Assembly: GCA_022393335.1 (NCBI GenBank)
Contig: JAJEKB010021191.1
Location: 1,023,646 to 1,087,645, forward strand
Direction of reading: 5' to 3'
DNA length: 64,000 nucleotides
From: Macrotrachela quadricornifera
Taxonomy: Eukaryota > Rotifera > Eurotatoria > Philodinida > Philodinidae
The notes beneath the pieces were generated by a model. That model was not told the origin of the DNA. It did not search any database and was given only the letters and a program-made list of their open reading frames with translations. A program made the position numbers and the translations under genes. Shown in pieces: positions 11,932-24,281 of this stretch. Each line of letters starts with the position of its first letter. Positions within the stretch are counted from its first letter, which is position 1.

Positions 11932-14900
11932 CTAAGGGTGCCGCATGTTGTGTCGGTCACTTAATAGTTCAATCCATTGATTATTGTATACATCTCGACA
12001 AGTCATTTCCCACTCCATAATCAAACCTTCATCTAATCGTTGTATAGCTTGATGCTGTCGTCGTGGTTGTTGTTGCCCTCTTCGATTATCAGGAGTGAAA
12101 CCATGTTTACCTTTTTTACAGCCACCTATTGGTCCGCCAGCTTGCAAAGTCGCACCACAACAAATCCATTTAAATTTCGTTTTTTGTCGTTCGATTTCTT
12201 CTTTTCGATCAGGATGATTAATAGCATCTGATTCAATTCTACTCAAAACTAATTTTGCGTCAGTTAAACTATGATAAGCCAAATCAGTAGATGAATTATC
12301 ATAAATATAACCATCATGATGTGTGCAAGATCCTTGAAATGAAACAAATAAAAATATTTTTTGCAATTGAAAATAATTTACTCACCCATTTTATTTTCAT
12401 TTTCAATATAAAAATCTCGACATTTAACACATTGAATAAGATCTTCGTTCTTTCGTCGTTCCTCTTCAGCTTCTTCTTCTTCTTTTCGCCTTCGAGTAAA
12501 ACCAACATCATTACAAAATTGATGTAATAAAAATTGATCACGTGTTACTGCAATAGCCCATTTTTCAACACGTTGAGCATCATTAGTTGATCTTGTCGTT
12601 TCAATAACAGCTTCACGAAATCTTGCTCTCACATATGTGTAAATATTTTGATTGACAACTGAAAAATTTGTAGATCGACCCATTGAACTTTCTGATTCAC
12701 TTTTATCAACTCCAATTAATGAATCTAAATCATAAACAATTAAGGAACGATTATATGCAATGCATTCATCATAACGTTCTTTTAATGTTTCAAATATTTT
12801 CTTTTCATCATAGGCATTTTGTGATGATAGTAAATTAAGATCAATCAGTTGTAATAATTGTACATTTCGATCAGCTCCATATCGAGTTATACGTTCAAGA
12901 AGTTGTTGTAAATTTGTTTCATTTTTATTGAGTATATGTTCGATAATTATATTTCGCTGTTGCAATTGATTATTACGTGCTTCTATCCGAACAGATCGTT
13001 CAGTTCCATCAGGTCCATCAAATAAACTGACAACTATGCGACCTGTATAAGTAATAGATGGATTTCGTTGATCAACTGTTAAATGTTCTATCCGTTGTAA
13101 ATTATTTGATGAATTTTGATTTGTTACAGTTAAATTACGTGAAAGTAAACGCGGTAATGTTTCACTACCGAGTGAAATTTGATACTGTTTTGCTGTTTTA
13201 TCAGCTAAATCAAGAGCTTCTGCATAATTCATTTTGTAAGTGGGATTAGTACGTTGTTTAGTCATTGAATAGACAGTTATTGTTCGACTAAGTGCACTAG
13301 AATATAAGGTGAATTTATTAAAATTTATAATAAAAAATACGTTTTTAAAATCAGATTGTTGCATGAAAAAAACAAATAGCGTTCGTCTATAAAACTCGTC
13401 TCATGATCCTTTTAGTGAATTTTCATCATTTTTTTCGTATTACGAAGAAAGTTAATCATCGCGTTTTTTATCTAATATTTTATTCATAGTTAAATATATC
13501 TACCTTTAGAGTTTGACGAGATATTGAATTATTAAAAAATAATCAATTGTTGCTGAGAAGACATAAAGAACCAGTTTACGTGAAAATTCAATGTCTTACC
13601 AAGAAAACATTTCTTTCAACTAGCAATTTCTAGATATTCTATAGATGATTGTACCTATCTGTGAGCAACTTTTCAGATTGAAATGTCATTATCTGATTCT
13701 TGTGTTTAGTTTCCAAAAATAGTTAAAAACTCAGTAAAAATGCTCAAGCTGAATTTCGAAAGCCTTTATACACAAATTCTTTTAAACTTGTGGTAATGTC
13801 AATAAAATCTTGTTTGAAACTTATTATAAATGAGAATAGTGAGTGCCATCCCTCGGATAGTTTCTGTGCTAGTGAAATTTCATTTCTTTTTATATAATCT
13901 AATACATATTATTGTTCTTGTTATTTTTATCTAAGATGCAATTTCACATGATAAACATACCCAACAGCTGCTCCACTAAAATTTGTTGTAGCAATCGTTA
14001 AACGTTCTAACATTTCTGGCTCTAAAGCCCAATCTGGAATTTGTGAAAGAATATTTCGTCGTGCTTCTGATGATGGTCGACCAACAAAAAATTTTCCCGA
14101 CATACGCCTAAGAAATGCTTCATCCATCATATGTAGACGATTTGTTGCACAAAATATCATTAAATTTGGAATATCTTTAATCCCCTCAATCAAACTAAGT
14201 AAAACACTGATTTTATCAACTTTTCCTTCGGATGAATCTTCATCACGTTTTGGTGCTAAAGAATCGATTTCATCAATCGATACACAACATTGTGTATATG
14301 GTATTCGATTACAACGTGAGCATAAAGCAATAATAATACGTTCAGATTCTCCAACAAGTGGACGATTTAATTCTCCAGCAGCTAATGGAGGACCAATCAT
14401 TTGAATACCAAGTTTAGTTGCCAATTTACTCATTATTTCTGATTTACCCGTGCCTAAAGAAAAAGAGAATCAAACAACATTTAAAATGATAAAATTATTC
14501 TATTTTGATTTTACCGGGCGGACCAAACATAATAAAACCTCGATGTGGTTTTACCAATTTTTTTTTAACCACCGGTTTTTTATTTAAATCAAATTCGATA
14601 TTTTTCAATTGATTTCGTTTTTCATCTAATTGTTTTTCATAATCTTTAATAGTCTTATCAATAGTATCTTTCAGCCCTTGATTCTCCTTAATATTTTTTT
14701 CTAATGTTTGTTCTTCTTCTTTCCATTCTACAGACAATTGGCGCATTAATTTGGCTCGTGTCTGTTCATCTGCACGATTGGTGTTCTTCATTTTCGCTGA
14801 TTTCTTTTTTGAATAATTTAAACTTTTCTCATCCAACATATTTTGTGCAACTGTTATTTGTTCATCATAAGTCCAATAGATACTAACATGTTCACTATAT

Positions 14901-16152
14901 AACCTTTGAAGTGATTTGATTTCTTCAATCAATTTTTGACGCTCAATTTCACGTTGCTGACGAAGACTTCTATGATTATGTCGTTCCATTTCCAGTTCAT
15001 CTTCAGTTATTGTTAACGGAAGGAAAAATTCTTGCATATTATCGAATAGACCATCATCTGAAAAACCTTCTTCACGTATTTCTTTGAATGATAATTCAAC
15101 ACATTTCGGATCTAATTTTGCTAAGGATCTATGTTGTTTAAAATCATAATTATCTTTTAATGTATAGCAAATGAATAATTTGATCATATGCAAGTTAGCC
15201 AATAATTCGGATTTTGAATATGGTATCACAGTTTCTAAATGAAGTAGGAAAAGTTAGAGATGTATTCTTAGAAATTTATTTTTGTTGTATATTGAATTCT
15301 AGCTCAAGCTCTGGATTCGGATTTATCAAATTTTGTTCAGAAACAGCTACAGTATTAGGCTTTCAACTAGGATTTATCGTATTCTACTTAAAATGAGAAT
15401 ATGAGTTTAAATGATTAGCATTTAGCGATATTCTCTCTTTTTAAGAAGATATGATAAACATAAAGAAGGATACATATTTGAGAAGGCGTGATCATACCTT
15501 GTTTTTGTTCTGTATTTTCATTCTTGTCTATTTTTGCAAGTATTTTTCGTTTTACATCATCAGCTGTTTGTTTTTCTCGATCGACATACGCTTTGATTGT
15601 TTTCTTGGCATTCATTGATAACTTAGTAATCTTATCCCAATCAATCTCTTTCAAATTAGCTAAATGGGAATATGTTGTGATATCTTCATGTTCTCGCAGT
15701 TGTTTCAACCATGTATTAGTCATGCCATTATTTTCTTTCAAACATATATCACGTATAAAACTCTCCAATGAACTTGTATTTGGTCGTTCAATTGACATTG
15801 TATCTTCATCATCAGAAGTTTTATTCAGTACATCGACTACGTAAAAATAGATTTCGCCATTTTCAATAAATTCCCAACGGTTTGGAAATGGTTCATTAGA
15901 ATATGGCTTTATCCAGATATCGAACAGATCATGAAAATGATCAAAATGCCATGTACTAAAATCATCTGTAAGACTAATTGGTTCAACAAGACGAAATCGT
16001 TTCTGTGCAGAAGTAAATGAAATTACGCCTCGGTTTGTTAATTGATGACGAATAAATAAGTCCAGTATACATCCAAATGGTAATTTCGTTCGTTCTTGTT
16101 TTGCAGCCGTTGTAGAGAGAGAATGATCTGGACTATTATATACAAAGAAAAT
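11932..16152 (-). CDS. AAA+ ATPase with SAM-like N-part and CHORD-like zinc module, 5' end unresolved
   Basis: Five exons (complement 15498-16152, 14515-15234, 13961-14453, 12386-13296, 11932-12332) join in consistent phase to 1059 residues. The introns are 263, 61, 664 and 53 nt. Visible parts in order: an unknown N-terminal region; a SAM-like helical segment (~125-190); a coiled coil (~300-440); Walker A FGPPGTGKS (~455-463), split by the 61-nt intron; Walker B CCVSIDEID (~513-521); sensor-1 FCATN (~557); and RR finger candidates (~573). After the NFSGA AAA-lid helix (~615) comes an unknown region of ~300 residues. The end has a CVKC ... CTHHD ... WICC ... GCKKGKH pattern like CHORD zinc domains. 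Catalytic residues look intact, so an ATP-driven remodelling role is likely; the substrate is unknown. At 16153 the frame meets a stop next to a repeat, so upstream exons may exist or the gene may be truncated there. Confidence 0.75.
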
Positions 16153-16975
16153 CTATATATATAAAGAAGAATGTCTGTCTGTCTGTTTGTTTGTTTGTTC
16201 GCTATGCATTCAGTCCCTGTAAAAGCTACGACCACCAAACTTTCCATGGTGCCTCCCCAGACCCAGAGGAAAGTCATAGCGGGGTCACCCATCGAGGGTG
16301 TGAGTCTGGGTGTGGGTGGAATCTCACCCAGATAGTATTGTCTTAACTAACACTATCAAACTTTTCGTGGTGGTTTTCTGAGTCCAGTGGTGGTTTTATA
16401 GAGTGCTGTTACCATTAATAGGAGTAGTATGAGAGTGTTTGGGTGAAATTTCACCCAAATTATATGGCAATGAAATTTGCACGAATTTTTCAGAAATTTA
16501 GCGATATTTGTTATGATTCTAAGATGAATCATTTTATATCGATGGTTCTTTGGTTTGAATGTGTAATTGGAATGCTTCTAATAGGTTATAAGAGAAAGAA
16601 AATGTATACAAGTGTTTCCTTGATTCACAACTATGGTGTATCCATTAGTTTTCTATGACGCACAGAAACAACGTATTTGTTGTTTTTCTTGATTCACAAC
16701 GATGACGTATCTATATATTTAAAGAAGAAAGTGTGTCTGTTCGCTATGTATTTAGTCATCGTGAGAGATAGGGGTCACGTAACTATCCGCATCAGTTCCT
16801 TGAGTGCGCTAATGAAAGTTGACAGAGTGATTGGGGGTGAGAAAGGAAGGTGTGCGTGAAACTTCATCCACTTCGTAAGAGACTGTGATTTTATTCACTT
16901 TCTAATCAAATGACGTAGTTCAATGCAAATTTGAGAGTGATCGTGTCCAAAGTGGATGCGAGTGAGGGCGTCAGC
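16153..16975. mobile_element. dispersed repeat with two related copies of a TGTCTGT/GCTATG head
   Basis: The sequence at 16153-16215 (TATATATAAAGAAGAATGTC, then CTGT/TTGT microsatellite, then CGCTATGCATTCAGTC) recurs in diverged form at 16710-16760 (ATATTTAAAGAAGAAAGTG ... GTTCGCTATGTATTTAGTC). Between them are GGTGG-rich and CACCC-rich segments, including GGGTGTGGGTGG near 16300. This head-plus-microsatellite layout is reminiscent of non-autonomous Helitron-type repeats in other animals, but no terminal hairpin was established. It abuts the first visible exon of the AAA+ gene. Confidence 0.45.
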
Positions 16976-17340
16976 TTGAACTCGATGAGAAGAGTCCCAC
17001 TGAAGTTGCATTATGCACGGCGGAAAAAGTTCTGTGAAAGATACCCCACGCACAATGGGAAAAACTCTGTGGCAGAGGTTCCCGGTACGATAAAAAAAGT
17101 CCTATGAAAGAGATGTCACGCACGGCGAGAAGAGTTCTATGGCGAATACCTAACCCATAACAAGAACAATCCTGTTGAAGATGCCTGACGTATACCGATA
17201 AAAGTCCTGTCATAGAGGTTTCAGGAGTGACGGGAAAATTTCTGTTGCAGATGGCTCAGCCACAGCGGGAAACACTCCTGTAAAAGACGTGTTATGTACA
17301 GCAGAAAAAGTCGGACGGAAGATGTAAAACTTTAACCATA
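16976..17340. repeat. degenerate ~36-40 bp minisatellite
   Basis: Repeated units share the core GGAAAAAGTCCTGTGAAAGA with heavy divergence, for example near 17020, 17060, 17095, 17135, 17200 and 17235. About nine units fit. Indels between units leave no shared reading frame. Confidence 0.6.
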
Positions 17341-19036
17341 TTCTCTTTGCAGTGGGTACCCCCTCTGGTAGAGAATAATTATAAGCATTTTGCTTTTGAA
17401 ATGAGACTGAACATTGTGTAGACTAGTTCACGTCATATACAAATTAGGTCTATTGATCCGCAAATCTAATAGAATGTACAACATAATTGTGACAAAGAAG
17501 TCGCGTAACTTTGCAAAAGAATTTTCTCTGTCATATATCTACGTCTAAAATCAGTTTTTTTAATATTGTGAAACGTGATCGAAAAGAAGTGTCTAAGTGT
17601 ATGAAAGCAAGGATTTTCGTCTCTTCGGCTTGTGACAGGCACTTGGGTAGTCTATTCCAAATGTTAAAAGACACCTAAAGGGGAAAATCATTACAGAAGG
17701 TAACGTAGGTTCAAGTTTCAATTTTTAGCGTATTTATATCTCTACCATTTTTCTACACATTATAATCTCATGGAGATTTTGCTGATAGTTTCCTTCGACA
17801 AAGGGTAAACTGAGAATCTTGATGGAACTTAGATGTAATAGGATTTATCAAGATTACGGATGTTAATTTATATTTACTTTTAATATAATTTAGATTTCTT
17901 TTAAATATAGGTTAATTAGTTTCTTAATTTATCAAATTTTTATATTTATCTACTGCACTTCATGTAGAAAATATATAATCTCTTTAATATCATGCTTGTT
18001 TATTTTTTCAGCCTTATTGTTTAGAAGTAGTGCAGTTAACTTCTTAAAACCTACTGGGAGCTACTAAGAGGAAATTTTCGAAGACTATTTTAGATATCAA
18101 AAATAATTTTACGAAAGTTATTGTGACATACCAAGAGTAACTTCCCAAAGTCTATCAGAGACTATTTATCTTTGCGATGAGATACAGACAAGACTACTAA
18201 AATCTAATTATCTGAGAGATAGGGCTCTTCGCCAATCAGAGCTCACAAGTGATTTTTTCCATTATTTCAAGGAAAGGAAATGGAGTATCAGTCGAAAACC
18301 TTATCAGCTTCTGACTAACCCGTGGAACGCCATGTTTATTCTTAAAATAAGAGAAACAAAGGCTAAACATGATAAAGCATGTTACGTTATAAACGGAGTA
18401 GTTCATTAGCATATACACTAATATTTAACAACACAACGTATTGTTACAGTGAATGTAAGGAAAAGGGAACTGAAGCTAGCTGTTTTGTTATTCTGTCTTC
18501 CCACTAATGCATAATATATTGCAATTCTCAGTGAAAATGTGATCTTAAAAGGATTATTTACAGAAATATAGAAAGCTTTGAAGATTATTATGGTTGAGAC
18601 GCCTCTTCTTGTTACTAAAAGAGCCCATCTATGAGCTGCTATCTCTTGCTCCTACTAACAAAACGTATGCAATGACCTTTTTTTCCTTGTCGGTAACAGT
18701 TTGGTATGGACATGACTCTCGGTAAGATTTTATGATATCAAATGAGGGTGAGCGTGTTTGATCAAAATTTCTATCCTTATATACTTTAAAACCCCTTTTC
18801 ACTTTGTGTATCACAAAAACAAAAGAAACGATCGAAAAGTCAAAGTTTTCAATTGTACAAGACAATGGGCGAGAGAAACAAAATACTAGCAGGTTATTTT
18901 CAATGTTTTCAACCATCCATTAGAACCTACTAGAAAACAATGATCTTTTATATAACACACGGTTGTGTGTATAGTTTCATTTAATTACTGCTAACAACTT
19001 TTTTTTCAATCTATGCTATATTCTTTAAGAGAATGC
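17341..19036. other. long intergenic stretch, nothing recognised
   Basis: AT-rich sequence without recognisable genes. Open frames of 60 and 95 codons on the minus strand show no motif. One TGAGGGTGAGCGTG tract lies near 18743. Confidence 0.4.
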
Positions 19037-19525
19037 CTACTTTGAAACTGTATTGGTTGTTGGCACTTGATTTTGAATTGATTGAAACAAGAAATCGCTA
19101 ATAAAATCGTTAATTTCTACTGTATTCATCTTTTTAGTTAACACGCATAATATCTTTTTTAAAGGCACTGATGGTGTTTCCTGTTGTGGTGCAGACGATG
19201 AGATGTTTCTATTTGATGTATCTATATTGCTTGCCGCGATACACTTTGCTTCATATTTTCCTTTCAATTTTCTCTTTGATGAATTGATATCATCACAACT
19301 GATAATAGATCTCAAATATTCTCTACCAATTGCATCATCGATTAGTTGTAATTGTTGACAAACATTACCTAAAGCCTGTTCGTCAATCGTATGTTCGTCC
19401 AAATCATCGATTTGTGTTAACTTCTTATAAGTATTATGAATATTTCTTAGATTATCCATGTTGAGAGAATTTGGATCTTGTGATAAAGACAAATAATTTG
19501 CAACTGTTCTTTTTTGCTCTGCCAT
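19037..19525 (-). CDS. hypothetical acidic protein, 162 aa
   Basis: The frame is open to 19579, but I choose the methionine of MAEQKRTVAN at 19525 because the preceding 18 residues look like translated untranslated region. The product is rich in Asp, Asn, Ile and Ser. It has a helical, charged first half (LRNIHNTYKK, IDDAIGREYL), a Lys-rich basic patch near residue 90 and a Ser/Pro linker near residues 110-120. There is no signal peptide or membrane segment. I do not recognise a family. It could be a small soluble gene or one exon of a larger gene; no strong TATA or splice signals settle this. Confidence 0.4.
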   Translation of the reverse strand: MAEQKRTVANYLSLSQDPNSLNMDNLRNIHNTYKKLTQIDDLDEHTIDEQALGNVCQQLQLIDDAIGREYLRSIISCDDINSSKRKLKGKYEAKCIAASNIDTSNRNISSSAPQQETPSVPLKKILCVLTKKMNTVEINDFISDFLFQSIQNQVPTTNTVSK

Positions 19526-19579
19526 GATTAATGAACCAATTCCAGTAATATTATAAACTGAAATAAAAGTGAATCCCAA

Positions 19580-20769
19580 GTAAGTTTGTCTTATGTTGAC
19601 ACAGAATCAAACTATTTTTGATCTTGAAAATAGAATCAAAATTTAAAGCAAGATTCGTGAATAAATTTCGAATAGATCAAAAGCAAAAGCTTCTAGAGAC
19701 ACACTTTTGTAATTTTATAACGTCAGCTGACAATGTGATTTACATTGACATTCTATTCCAGGTATTATCATATATGGTTGTTCGCATTGTTTCTTAACCT
19801 CTTATTCTCAAAAAGGCAGCAATATTGAGAAAATACAATAACAAAATGAGAGAACTTTATTCAAAGCTTTTACGAAGTCTTCTTAGTAAATACTTAGTCT
19901 CGTAAAATTTCATAGCATGGTATTACAATGAATTAATTGATTCCATTGGACGACCCTTTTCGCTCATCATACCTCATTCGGATCTACATGCAGAACTTTA
20001 ATTTCGGAAAAATTCAAAGTGAAAGTGCTTGCAGCGTCTGTAAATTTCCATTCCGACTCCTAAAACTGTGTAAAACTCGTTTGAAACTCCGAGAACTCGA
20101 TAAATCTTTATCGAACAAGGTGAGGGTGAGCACCAGTGACGGGTAAATCTGGCTCGATGGATGATGATGCAACAGATTATCAGCAATTCACCCTCACCCA
20201 ACCAATCACATTCATCCCTCAACGCCAACCCTCAACATCGCACCCAATGAAGATTTTGAGCGTTCACTGTGCTGAATGGTTAGTTATACGGGTGTCAGTT
20301 CCGTTCCTAAAAACTTGGGATTCGAACGGGTTCCCTGCTCCCGAGAACCTGAAACCCACTTCACAATCTATTTTTCTGCATTTCTAAAACAAAGGAATCT
20401 TCCCATAGCTTTCTACGGCCGTCCTAAACAAAGTCGGTATGGGTTCGGGATTCTTAGGAACCCGGAACCTATCCAAAATCCTCATAGGCTACCGGATTTC
20501 TAAGTTCCCGAAAATCCGGAACCGTGATATCCCTACTGAGTCAGCTCTAGGCCGATACAAAAACTTTAACTTTGGACTATTTAAAGTTAAAGTCCCATCT
20601 ATACTGAAAAAACTGTTCTTATGCTCACCATACTACTAATGTGTCCATATCAAAAACCCAAAACATTGAAGTTTTAGGTTTTGAGTAACTTTAAAAGCTC
20701 GACCCTTAAACTTATACCTATAATAGATTATATACTCTGAGAAATTCTTAGGAAGTTACTTGAATACCC
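19580..20769. other. intergenic with paired opposite G-rich tracts and degenerate GGAACC-type repeats
   Basis: GGTGAGGGTGAG at 20119-20130 and TTCACCCTCACCCAACC at 20188-20204 are opposite-strand forms of the same hexamer. The region 20270-20530 contains repeated GGAACC/GGTTCC-type motifs similar to 27840-28260. No credible gene is seen. Confidence 0.4.
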
Positions 20770-20934
20770 AGCAGTGTCAAAGATCTAAAAAATGTCCACT
20801 TTACCTAAAGTCCGCTGAGAATATATGGGACTTTATATACCTTGTAAAATATCACGTATATATATATGTATAGATATAATTATAGAAAGAGCAAAATATA
20901 TATGCTTCAGTGACGAATATTTCTTTATTTCAGC

Positions 20935-21033
20935 GGATTTTTCCGTTCTGTGAAGGATTTTTCTGTTCTGTTAAGGATTTTCCCGTTCTGCGAAGGATTT
21001 TTCTGTTCTGCTAAGGATTTTTCTTTTCACATG
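20935..21033. repeat. 20-bp tandem repeat, ~5 copies
   Basis: The unit GGATTTTTCTGTTCTGTTAA repeats at 20935, 20955, 20975, 20995 and partly at 21015. Alternate copies are more alike (ending GAA then TAA), suggesting a 40-bp higher-order duplication. Confidence 0.75.
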
Positions 21034-21104
21034 CACTGATTTATTGAAATGAATGTAAGAAAAATATGAATTAATTTAAAGTAACTAGACAAATCTAGCA
21101 TAAT

Positions 21105-22060
21105 AAGTGATGCAAAAATCTTTGGAAAAAATGTCAAACTGTCTGTGACTATCTTTCCGGCTTCTCAATCAATCAAATTTTTTTTGTTGGATAGAACAAA
21201 GTCTGAACTTCAAGTTTTGTACCGGACATATTCTTTCAGAACGAATCTAAGAAGCAGAAAAAGTCAAAATCCAAACACCTCTAAAAAAAAGTCCTTGCAA
21301 CTTCACCTTCGACTAACATCATTTTCTATTTTTTATCCGATTTTTTTTTATCAAACGCGAAATGATCAAATATGTTTAGTGATGATTTTTGTACCACAAA
21401 GAGTGCTCTTTCAAATGATATATTGGAAGTTAAATGCATTCTCGGCTTCTGTATCAAAATATAACTTTTTCTGAAGGAGACTAAATAAGTTGACCGTTCT
21501 TACTACCAGGCCGTTTTGCTACGAAAAAAAACATTGTCTAAATTGCTTTTTTCTACAAAATTTCAATGACTGGACACATTTCTAATAAGCGACATAAAAA
21601 GAATTGGTTCATGCATGATTTCTGAAGGTGATGGCTGATTTTCTTGCAAAATGATAGTTCTTACAAAAGAGTCAATTTTATAAAACTTTCACGTTTCACA
21701 CTTTTTTGATTAAAGAATCAAAAACGGATTTAAACAATTTTACCAAAGCTGATATCGATAGAGCTTTTGATGCGCTACATTTTGGTGTATTTTTTGTTCA
21801 AATTTGATCCATGTAGCTCAAAAGAATCGAGAAATACGAAATTTTCAACTTGCAAAAACGTTGCAAGAACTTTTTTAGAGTTGTTTGGTTTTTGACTTTT
21901 TCTTCTTCTTAGATTCGTTCTAGAAAAATATATCCCGTACAAAACTCGTAGTTCAGACTTTGCTCTTTCCAATAAAGAAAAATTTATGGATTTAAAACTA
22001 GGGAAGGTAGTCTGAGACGGTTTGACACTTTTTCCAAAGACTTTTGCATTGCTTATTATA
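21105..22060. mobile_element. foldback element with ~200-bp inverted arms, nested
   Basis: The left arm contains CTTTGGAAAAAATGTCAAAC at about 21120. The right arm contains its complement GTTTGACACTTTTTCCAAAG at about 22019. Pairing continues inward through AGAACGAATCTAAGAAG (near 21240) against CTTCTTAGATTCGTTCT (near 21905). The ~560-bp centre has no recognisable gene. Open frames over the arms are non-coding. Confidence 0.7.
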
Positions 22061-22882
22061 TATTAGAAAAAGATATTTTCAATATAGAAATAAGTAAAAC
22101 TGTGTATTTATAACCTGAAAATTTTTTTATTTATCTATTAAGGAAGATATACGAAGATTATGATTATTTCTTTTTGTAAAAATGAATAAGTAGTTTCTTA
22201 TGAGCGTGAGAACATGGGGACATTGAACAATTGGTTAAATTTTATTTAAAAGTAAAGATTTTTTTTTCGACAATGAATTTGTATATTTTTTGATTGTGGG
22301 GATGTGGGAACATTGAATGATTGGTTAATTTTTATTTAAAAATTAAATTATTTTTTTTCTGTATTAATTAATTTACTTTCACTGTTTTTTTTAATGATGG
22401 TTTTACGAGCAGGAGAAGAGAGCGGGAGCGAGATGATTGATTTTTAGAGCAAGAGTGCGATGTACCATATTCATGTCTTAAGTTAAGATATAATTCAAAA
22501 TTTTCATTAAAATTATTCATCATAACAAGAAATTTTGTTCGATACAAATAGATTAAATTAAATGATCAAACGATTCGACAATGTTTGTGTTTATTTCTTG
22601 TATTTTTCGTAACAACGAACATCAATAAATAAGGTTTCTAAAATTTATCAGTTAGTAAATCTCAAATACAAAAACTAAAATTTTGAACTATTTTCAAGTT
22701 ATGTGGTAAATGATCTTAGAATAATCAATTGTTTTACTTCCTTACAATACCAAAAAATAAGTAAACCATGAAAGATTAATTATCATATGACTCATACTAA
22801 CAGCAAAATAGAATATTCAGAAAAGTGAATATTATCAAAGAAAAATTTTTTTTATTATAAAATTAAAAAAACAATATATATA

Positions 22883-23528
22883 CAGGTGTTTACAAAAAAC
22901 CTTCCACAACTTCTTTTATAGATATTATTTTGTATGTAAGGGTTTTTCGAATTCTTTTATAGTATGGTGGATATGTCACGACGAATACTACATGACACTA
23001 TAATTTGATATTCGATCTGTTCACTTATAGAAGAAAAATAAGACAAACATCTCTTTTTCTCCGACGCAAGAAAAAACATTATAATCGAAATTTCAATATT
23101 TTTGACTTTTTCATCTGAAAAATGTTAGAGTTCCTCAGTTTCTGTTTTGAATTTCTCCTCTAAATAGTATGTTAGTATATTTGCAAAACAATTGGCACAT
23201 TTTGTTATACAATATTTCCTCAAACAAGAGCTCTCTCAAATGTTTTCCATAGGAATTGAATAGGTCGAGGTAAAACATTTCTATAACCATATTTGTGAAG
23301 ATGACGACTTATTGTTGATGTAGATGCTGATTTTTGGTACTTTTTCGATAAATTTTCCTGTATTTCTTTATCAGAGCGGAAAGAAATCACGCTTTTATAT
23401 CCTCAATGTATAGTATATCTATCGATGATTCATCGGTAGAAAAATAAACTGTCTAATTGCTTCTAACGACTAGAAAAACGTTTAAAAGAAATATTGAATT
23501 TTATGCACGTTTTTTTTGCAAACACCTG
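22883..23528. mobile_element. Tc1/mariner deletion derivative (646 bp)
   Basis: The termini are CAGGTGTTTACAAAAAAC on the left and, on the opposite strand, CAGGTGTTTGCAAAAAAAAC, each next to TA, the usual Tc1/mariner target. The internal minus-strand fragment (23220-23385) encodes part of a Tc1-type helix-turn-helix region. The length is well below an autonomous element (~1.3 kb or more), so it cannot move by itself. Confidence 0.75.
23220..23385 (-). pseudogene. Tc1/mariner transposase N-terminal fragment
   Basis: The minus strand reads DKEIQENLSKKYQ, then STSTISRHLHKYGYRNVLPR. This is the second helix-turn-helix of Tc1-type transposases followed by the usual GY.. ..LPR linker. The frame ends at a stop soon after, and the catalytic DDE part is absent. 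The fragment lies inside intact-looking TIRs. Confidence 0.7.
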
Positions 23529-24009
23529 TATATATAGATATTTTGTGATACAATGGGTTTATATACTATTGCTTCGAAATCATTCTTAAAAAGATTCCTT
23601 TTTTATATGTTAGGAATGCTTTATTCATAACAAAATTTTGTTTTATTTTTTATTGCTTTTTGTATTTTAATTATTTCGCGCATTCAAATCTCAACTAAAT
23701 TCTCATGTCAACTTTGATATATCTATCAAAGAAAAGTTTGAATAGCGATCAAGGAGAAAGGAATCATCGTAGTTAAATTCTATACAAAATTCTCCTCTCT
23801 CATTCGTTGTGTTCGTTAAAACGATAAGACATGTTCGTCGCCTCTATCAGCATCTCTTCGATAAACCCACATGACTTCCACACTACGCGATAATTTCTCT
23901 TTCATATGAATGTTTTTATTTTTTCATACAAACAGAACGAAAGAAAGAGCGAGGATCTTTATAGAATTGTTATTGCCTTCCAAATGTGGCTACCACAACA
24001 GTGTTGCTG

Positions 24010-24281
24010 GGAATAATGAAAGATCCGATAGAAAATAGAAAAGTCCGCTTGACGAAAACAATGATCATCTATATTAAAGAGAAAAGTCCTTATAGCTATA
24101 GAAAGTTTCCATTACTAATAGGTAAAGTCCCACAGAAGTATCGGTGGAATAATGAAAGATCCGATAGAAAATAGAAAAGTCCCCTTGACGAAAACAATGA
24201 TCATCTATATTAAAGAGAAAAGTCCTTATAGCTATAGAAAGTTTCCATTACTAATAGGTAAAGTCCCACAAAAGTGTTGCT
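24010..24281. repeat. recent 136-bp tandem duplication
   Basis: 24010-24145 and 24146-24281 are nearly identical; I find only a few differences (for example AAGTCCGC versus AAGTCCCC). Both contain AAAGTCC-type subrepeats. The duplication is far younger than the other minisatellites in the window. Confidence 0.8.

Noticed and set aside
12291..12541. Open frames on both strands crossing 12.3-12.5 kb
   Set aside because: They overlap the last small intron and neighbouring exons of the AAA+ gene in other frames.
16038..16292. 84-codon minus-strand frame MGDPAMTFLW
   Set aside because: It runs through the dispersed repeat into a different frame from the AAA+ exon.
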